NCBI GenBank assembly: GCA_025353985.1
Contig: JANXNT010001130.1
Span: 1-5,032 of the forward strand
Length of the DNA stretch: 5,032 bases
DNA from: Limnoglobus sp.
GTDB lineage: Bacteria > Planctomycetota > Planctomycetia > Gemmatales > Gemmataceae
Direction: 5' to 3'
Shown here: positions 1-5,032 of the stretch, piece by piece
How positions within the stretch are numbered: the stretch's first letter is position 1
Layout of the letters: each line of letters opens with the position of its first letter
Notes under the pieces: generated by a model
Told to the model about the DNA's origin: nothing
Database searches by the model: none
The model's input: the letters and a program-made list of their open reading frames with translations, nothing else
Made by a program: the position numbers and the translations under genes

Positions 1-125
1 ACGAAGATACCGTTAACGCGATGCGCGATCATGCAATCGATGTGCGCACAAAGCCCCGGCAAGTCGAGCGATTCGTCCACGAGGAACGGCGTGACCACGG
101 GCGGGATGATGCCTTGTAGTGGCAT
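1..125 (-). CDS. DapA/NAL-family lyase, N-terminal fragment (cut by window edge)
   Basis: This is the start of a dihydrodipicolinate synthase / N-acetylneuraminate lyase family protein. These are cytoplasmic (beta/alpha)8-barrel Schiff-base enzymes that condense or cleave pyruvate-containing substrates. Only 41 codons are visible. They begin MPLQGIIPPVVTPF, with the family's first-strand signature (G5, then V11-T12-P13-F14), followed by an acidic turn (D17, E18, D21), a helix containing 'LCAHID' and the second strand 'VNGIF', which normally leads into the GTTGE substrate loop just outside the window. The ATG start is complement 123-125. It is preceded by a good ribosome binding site, GAGGAA at complement 132-137, six bases upstream. 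The gene follows the glcF stop codon after 23 nt, so the two are probably co-transcribed. The catalytic lysine and specificity residues are outside the window, so DapA, N-acetylneuraminate lyase, 2-keto-3-deoxy-sugar-acid aldolase and 4-hydroxy-2-oxoglutarate aldolase cannot be told apart. The family call is fairly secure; the substrate is unknown. Confidence 0.8.
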   Translation of the reverse strand, partial: MPLQGIIPPVVTPFLVDESLDLPGLCAHIDCMIAHRVNGIF

Positions 126-148
126 GAATCGTTCCTCGAAAAGGGTGG

Positions 149-1483
149 TTAGCTGCGCAACTGCTTCGGAATCTCGCCGCTATAGCTCGCCCACAAGGCA
201 TCCATCGGGTGTGCGCACCAGACGTCCGGGGCGACGTTCTTCATGTGCTTGGTGATCTGCATCAGGCAGCCGACGTTGGCGATCAGCACCGCTTTCGCGC
301 CGGTGGCCACGATGTTCGCGGCCTTGCGGTCGCCGAGTTTCTCGGCCATCTCGGGCTGCGTGAGGTTGTAGCTACCGGCGGCCCCGCAACAGAGTTCGCT
401 TTCGGGCAACGGCACCAACTTGATACCGGGAATCATTTCGAGCAAGCTACGCGGCTGTTTGAAAATCTGCTGCGCGTGCCGAAGATGGCAAGCGTCGTGG
501 TACGTCGCCGTGATCGGCAACGGGTGCGTCGGCGCGATCGGTCCGAGTTCGTAGAGGAACTCGTGAATGTCGCGGACCTTCGCATTGAACTTCGCTGCTG
601 CCTCTGCGGCGGGGTGGTCGTGCATCATGTGTGCGTAATCTTTGAGCATCGCACCGCAACCGGCCGCATTCGTGATGATCGCATCGAGGTCGTTCGGGAT
701 CTCGCCGGTGAAGCCGAAGACTTCGCAGTTTTTCGCCGCCAGTTCGCGGGCTTCGGGTTCGCGGGCACTGTGATAATGCAGCGCACCGCAACACTGTTGC
801 GCACGCGGAATCCAGACTTCGACGCCATTCTTTTGCAGCACGCGGGCCGTGCTCATTTGCGTTTCCGGGTAAATCGCGTCGGCAACGCAACCGAGGAACA
901 AGCCGACCTTCGCACGCTTCTTTCCCTCGGCAGGCAGGATTTCCGGGAACGAACCGTAGTGGGCTTGCAGGTTCGGCAGCATCGCCTTCATCGTGCGAAA
1001 CGACCTCGGCAACAACTTCGAGAAGCCGAGCTTTTCGATCGCCCAATCGACGCCGGTCCATTGCAGCAACCGCGCGGGGGCCAGTGCGAGCCGGGTGCGG
1101 AAACGCGACGGGAAGATCTTGAACAACATGAAGCGCTGGATCGCGTTCAGACCCTTCGCATGGCGACCCGGTTCGAGTTCCTCCATGTGCGCCCGGAACG
1201 GCTCGATGAGTTTGCCGTACTGCACACCCGATGGGCACGCCGTCTCGCACGCCCGGCAATTCAGGCACAAATCGAGGTGCCCCTTCACATCTTGATCGAG
1301 TTCGAGATCGCCATCGATCACCTGCCGCATCAGGTAAATGCGACCGCGTGGCGAATCGGCTTCGTTACCGGTTTCGACGTACGTAGGGCACGACGCGGTA
1401 CAGAGACCGCAGTGAACGCAGTCGAGAATGAGTTCGTAATCGAGCTTCGGCCCGATGACGTTGAGTTCGGTTTTCGTTGCCAT
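149..1483 (-). CDS. glcF: Glycolate oxidase iron-sulfur subunit GlcF
   Basis: This 444-residue protein is the iron-sulfur subunit of glycolate oxidase, which passes electrons from FAD-bound GlcD/GlcE towards the quinone pool during oxidation of glycolate to glyoxylate at the inner membrane. Two complete 4Fe-4S ferredoxin motifs lie at the N-terminus: C22-C25-C28-C32 ('CVHCGLCTASCPTY') and C73-C76-C79-C83 ('CLNCRACETACP'). Two cysteine-rich CCG domains follow. The first runs from 'LFLGCV' (C199) to 'QQCCGALHYH' (C231-C232-G233), with a further conserved 'AAGCGAML' (C276). The second runs from 'YHDACHLRH' (C332) to 'ELCCGAAGSYNL' (C365-C366-G367), with C406 near the end. All expected cysteines are present, so the protein looks intact; it is slightly longer than the roughly 407 residues of the E. 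coli protein. The ATG at complement 1481-1483 has no clear Shine-Dalgarno sequence. The gene sits 111 nt downstream of glcE and 23 nt upstream of the lyase gene. Related CCG proteins (LutA, GlpC, the heterodisulfide reductase D family) are alternatives, but the glcE partner favours GlcF. Confidence 0.92.
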   Translation of the reverse strand: MATKTELNVIGPKLDYELILDCVHCGLCTASCPTYVETGNEADSPRGRIYLMRQVIDGDLELDQDVKGHLDLCLNCRACETACPSGVQYGKLIEPFRAHMEELEPGRHAKGLNAIQRFMLFKIFPSRFRTRLALAPARLLQWTGVDWAIEKLGFSKLLPRSFRTMKAMLPNLQAHYGSFPEILPAEGKKRAKVGLFLGCVADAIYPETQMSTARVLQKNGVEVWIPRAQQCCGALHYHSAREPEARELAAKNCEVFGFTGEIPNDLDAIITNAAGCGAMLKDYAHMMHDHPAAEAAAKFNAKVRDIHEFLYELGPIAPTHPLPITATYHDACHLRHAQQIFKQPRSLLEMIPGIKLVPLPESELCCGAAGSYNLTQPEMAEKLGDRKAANIVATGAKAVLIANVGCLMQITKHMKNVAPDVWCAHPMDALWASYSGEIPKQLRS

Positions 1484-1594
1484 GTCTATGTATCGGTGAG
1501 GCAGGTGGTTCGAGTTTTACTCACAACGCTCAACTCTTAACTCATCACTACTCTTAGTCGCAAACAGTAGTTGCTAGTTGAGAGTGCATCGTTG
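1484..1594 (-). other. glcE-glcF spacer with short CAACT-type repeats
   Basis: This 111-nt spacer is visibly richer in A and T than the flanking genes. On the plus strand it contains several short direct repeats: 'actctta' at 1533-1539 and 1550-1556, 'tagttg' at 1568-1573 and 1575-1580, and 'ttagtcg' at 1554-1560 and 1595-1601, the last copy overlapping the glcE stop codon. One inverted pair, 'ctcaact' 1529-1535 and 'agttgag' 1576-1582, could pair over a 40-nt loop, but it is not a terminator because it has no compact stem and no T-run. The spacer is longer than expected inside a tight operon, so it may hold a secondary promoter or processing site for glcF. I cannot identify a convincing -35/-10 pair. 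Confidence 0.4.
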
Positions 1595-2719
1595 TTAGTC
1601 GAATAGTCGGCCGGGGCTGAACAGGTCGTTGGGGTCGATGGTGCGTTTGATGTGCTCCATCAACTTCCAGGCGGGGTCTTGGTGGGCGTTGCGCAAATCG
1701 TTGGGGGCACGCCGAACCGCTACGTTTGCAGGCCAATCGGGCGTTTCGGTCGAGTGCAACCAGAGAATGCCATTCAGCGGTTGTGCATGAATGATACGCG
1801 AATCGGCGTGTGTTAGTTTGGCAATTTCCGCCGCAACCTGGCTCGGTAGCACGTTTGTTTTCGCGATGTAGCGACTGGTTGGGTGAATCTGAAGTCCTGC
1901 GATCGTCGGCCAAATCTTCGCGGTGTCTTCGGCGATGACCGCAATGTTGGCTGCCTTCAATTCGTCGAGTAGCGTCGTGCGTTGCCATTTCACGGTTGTT
2001 GCTTTTTCCTCGAAGCCGATGACACACTGCCATTGTCCGGTCGAAATCCCGATGGCCTCGGCTGCGGGTGAGTTGAGCAGTTCGATGGCAACGGGGCGGC
2101 TCTTGCTGGTGTGGAGCAATTCGAGAAGCGTGCCGATGCGATCGAGCGTCACGCCGCAACGGATGATGGCGACCGCCTCCGATCTCGGTTTCACTTTGAA
2201 CGTCGCTTGCGTGAGGACGCCGAGCGTGCCGAGCGCACCGACCTGGAGTTTCATCAGGTCGTAACCGGCGACATTCTTGACGACGCGCCCGCCGCCCTTC
2301 ACTTCCACGCCATCGTCGGTGAGGAACTGAATGCCGATGAGATAATCGCGAATCGTGCCATAGCCGTAGCGATGCGATCCACTGACGTTGGCCGCAATTA
2401 CCCCGCCAACGGTGGCGCGTTCGGGGTTCGGCACGTCGATTGGCAGCCATTGATTTTCAACGGCCAGGGCATCTTGCAGCGCCTGAATCGTGACGCCCGG
2501 TTGCACCGTGATCGTCATGTCGCGCGCGGGGTAATCGTCGATGGCGTTCAGCGCGGTCATGTCCAACTTGTAGCCGGGTTTCGTCGGCGCGTGGCCGACG
2601 TCGAACATCGTTCCCCCGCCGATCGGGTAGATGCCCTTGCCACTGGCTTTGGCTTCGAGAACGATGGCAGCGAGTTCGCGAACCGATTCGGGGCGGCGTT
2701 GGGAGAGCAAATCTGGCAC
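1595..2719 (-). CDS. glcE: Glycolate oxidase FAD-binding subunit GlcE
   Basis: This 374-residue protein belongs to the FAD_binding_4 (PCMH/VAO-type) family and matches GlcE, the second flavin-domain subunit of glycolate oxidase. The FAD-binding half is clear. 'YPIGGGTMFDVG' (residues 31-42) is the first pyrophosphate loop. 'ATVGGVIAANVSGSHRYGYG' (102-121) with 'IRDYLIGIQFLTDDG' (123-137) is the central FAD segment. 'GGGRVVKNVAGYDLMKLQVG' (142-161) and 'GALGTLGVLTQATFKVKP' (161-178) complete the domain. The divergent C-terminal half ends with 'IDPNDLFSPGRLFD', the usual tail of the family. Length agrees with GlcE (about 350 residues in E. coli) and is shorter than GlcD (about 500). The start is GTG at complement 2717-2719. 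Upstream in this frame an in-frame TAA occurs before any ATG, GTG or TTG, so GTG is effectively forced. No Shine-Dalgarno sequence is visible. It is the first gene of a glcE-glcF-lyase cluster; no glcD lies next to it inside the window. Confidence 0.9.
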   Translation of the reverse strand: MPDLLSQRRPESVRELAAIVLEAKASGKGIYPIGGGTMFDVGHAPTKPGYKLDMTALNAIDDYPARDMTITVQPGVTIQALQDALAVENQWLPIDVPNPERATVGGVIAANVSGSHRYGYGTIRDYLIGIQFLTDDGVEVKGGGRVVKNVAGYDLMKLQVGALGTLGVLTQATFKVKPRSEAVAIIRCGVTLDRIGTLLELLHTSKSRPVAIELLNSPAAEAIGISTGQWQCVIGFEEKATTVKWQRTTLLDELKAANIAVIAEDTAKIWPTIAGLQIHPTSRYIAKTNVLPSQVAAEIAKLTHADSRIIHAQPLNGILWLHSTETPDWPANVAVRRAPNDLRNAHQDPAWKLMEHIKRTIDPNDLFSPGRLFD

Positions 2720-2852
2720 GGAGGTACCCGTATGGAGTGCGATTGGTACGAAATCGTTTTATGAATCCTGTGCCCGTCATCCACGGTTCGTCTCGCCCTC
2801 GCAGTGGCGTTCCGTATTTATGTAAGGAACTCTCCACCTTACGGGTTCGCCG
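2720..2852. promoter_or_regulatory. Divergent intergenic region between glcE and the kinase gene
   Basis: These 133 nt separate two divergently transcribed genes, so the promoters for both must lie here or overlap the gene starts. On the plus strand the most AT-rich patch, 'tatttatgtaagg' around 2816-2828, could include a -10-like element (TATTTA, 2816-2821), but no matching -35 is visible. On the minus strand 'ttcataaaac' (complement 2755-2764) is the best AT-rich patch upstream of glcE, again without a clear -35. Neither gene has a good Shine-Dalgarno sequence. Small overlapping open frames in this region are just extensions of frames that shadow the two genes. The promoter assignment is inferred from gene orientation, not from motif matches. 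Confidence 0.45.
2822..2842 (+). promoter_or_regulatory. Small hairpin just upstream of the kinase start codon
   Basis: 'gtaagg' (2822-2827) and 'ccttac' (2837-2842) form a perfect 6-bp inverted repeat around a 9-nt loop and end ten bases before the ATG at 2853. The left arm contains the in-frame TAA (2823-2825) that closes the kinase reading frame upstream, and also the only purine-rich, Shine-Dalgarno-like bases nearby (aagga, 2824-2828), which lie too far from the ATG to act normally. It might influence translation initiation of the kinase. Inverted repeats of this size also arise by chance. Confidence 0.3.
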
Positions 2853-4898
<2,046 letters not shown>

Positions 4899-4914
4899 GC
4901 GGCATCGCATCTTT

Positions 4915-4942
4915 TGTTGTAGGCACATTCCATGTGCCGTTG
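4915..4942 (+). repeat. 28-nt palindromic-core repeat, copy 1 (intact)
   Basis: This copy starts 'tgttgtaggcacattcc' and ends 'atgtgccgttg'. Its core is a perfect 7-bp inverted repeat, 'ggcacat' (4922-4928) and 'atgtgcc' (4932-4938), around the 3-nt loop 'tcc'. It begins 17 nt after the kinase stop codon. A compact stem-loop with no T-run resembles a REP-like dispersed extragenic element more than an intrinsic terminator, though it could still protect the mRNA 3' end. The class is inferred from only the copies visible here. Confidence 0.65.
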
Positions 4943-4970
4943 CGATAGTTTGCGGCTGACGACGATGCGA

Positions 4971-5005
4971 TATGGATGTGCCAAAATCCGAACGGCACAC
5001 GGATG
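4971..5005 (-). repeat. Inverted, degraded fragments of the same repeat
   Basis: Between the two direct copies, plus-strand 'gaacggcacacggatg' (4990-5005) closely matches the reverse complement of copy 1 ('caacggcacatggaatg'), with one missing base and two substitutions. 'tatggatgtgcc' (4971-4982) also matches the second half of that reverse complement, with one missing base and one substitution. These look like broken copies in the opposite orientation. The matches are short and the alignment was made by eye. Confidence 0.35.
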
Positions 5006-5031
5006 TTGTAGACACATTCCATATGCCTTGG
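5004..5031 (+). repeat. 28-nt palindromic-core repeat, copy 2 (degraded)
   Basis: This copy lies in the same orientation as copy 1, 89 bp downstream, and starts 'tgttgtagacacattcc', ending 'atatgccttgg'. It differs by G-to-A changes, one in each arm of the palindrome ('gacacat' and 'atatgcc'), which break two pairs of the stem, and by small changes in the last four bases. It touches the right edge of the window, so further copies may follow. Confidence 0.6.
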
Positions 5032-5032
5032 T

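Larger units (their letters stand above)
4899..5032. other. Non-coding tail region after the kinase gene
   Basis: I see no convincing gene in these 134 nt; the open frames crossing it are extensions of frames antisense to or shifted within the kinase gene. It contains the two 28-nt repeat copies listed separately, an 8-bp inverted pair 'atcgcatc' (4904-4911) and 'gatgcgat' (4964-4971), and a short 'tgtgcc' (4977-4982) / 'ggcaca' (4994-4999) pair. None of these stems is followed by a T-run on either strand, so there is no recognisable intrinsic terminator for the kinase gene. Confidence 0.6.

Noticed and set aside
447..1268. 273-codon minus-strand open frame overlapping glcF in another frame
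   Set aside because: It is Arg/Pro-rich, low-complexity-like sequence with no family signature; it is a frame-shifted shadow of glcF.
209..1540. 443-codon open frame on the plus strand, antisense to nearly all of glcF
   Set aside because: Its product is rich in R, V, H and E with no recognisable motif, while the opposite strand encodes all the GlcF cysteine motifs. Long antisense open frames are expected in GC-rich coding DNA.
1554..2450. 298-codon minus-strand open frame overlapping glcE in another frame
   Set aside because: It is an Arg/His-rich composition typical of an out-of-frame reading, and it competes with the clearly recognisable GlcE FAD-binding frame.
2111..2764. 217-codon plus-strand open frame antisense to glcE and reaching into the intergenic region
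   Set aside because: No motif or ribosome binding site is seen, and the composition mirrors the glcE codons; it is a shadow.
4922..4945. Rho-independent terminator for the kinase gene
   Set aside because: The stem is perfect but short (7 bp) and is followed by 'gttgcgatag' instead of a T-run; the opposite strand also lacks one.
4915..5031. Possible CRISPR array
   Set aside because: There are only two direct copies, the second degraded, with an 89-bp start-to-start distance and repeat-derived sequence rather than a unique spacer between them; no cas gene is present.

Overview
The window looks like a piece of a planctomycete chromosome, most likely from the Gemmata group. The clearest support is the plus-strand gene. 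It joins a short N-terminal module carrying 'GLLTPAQ' and 'GWLTPFQ' motifs to a Hanks-type Ser/Thr kinase, a single membrane span and a C-terminal FGE-sulfatase (SUMF1-like) domain, an architecture typical of the large kinase families of that group. The DNA is GC-rich and several genes have little or no Shine-Dalgarno sequence, which fits. The taxon is inferred from architecture and composition, not from a marker gene.

Layout. Positions 1-2719 hold a minus-strand cluster, read right to left: glcE (FAD-binding subunit of glycolate oxidase, GTG start), a 111-nt CAACT-rich spacer, glcF (iron-sulfur subunit), and after only 23 nt the first 41 codons of a DapA/NAL-family (dihydrodipicolinate synthase or N-acetylneuraminate lyase type) lyase that runs off the left edge. 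Positions 2720-2852 are a divergent intergenic region that must hold the promoters for glcE and for the kinase gene. Positions 2853-4898 are the 681-residue kinase/FGE-domain gene on the plus strand. The last 134 nt are non-coding and contain two copies of a 28-nt element with a palindromic core, plus inverted degraded fragments of the same element.

How it fits together. GlcE and GlcF, with a GlcD subunit not seen here, would oxidise glycolate to glyoxylate and pass electrons to the respiratory chain. The downstream lyase belongs to a family of pyruvate-dependent aldolases, some of which make or use 2-oxo acids linked to glyoxylate and pyruvate, so a shared 2-oxo-acid pathway is plausible but unproven. 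The kinase is divergently transcribed and is probably a membrane signalling protein with a cytoplasmic kinase and an extracytoplasmic FGE-like domain. Nothing in the sequence ties it to glycolate metabolism beyond adjacency.

I see no convincing wholly new system. The points most worth a second look are the loss of one catalytic cysteine in the FGE-like domain, the internal duplication in the N-terminal kinase module, the glcEF-lyase arrangement without glcD, and the mosaic palindromic repeat at the right edge.
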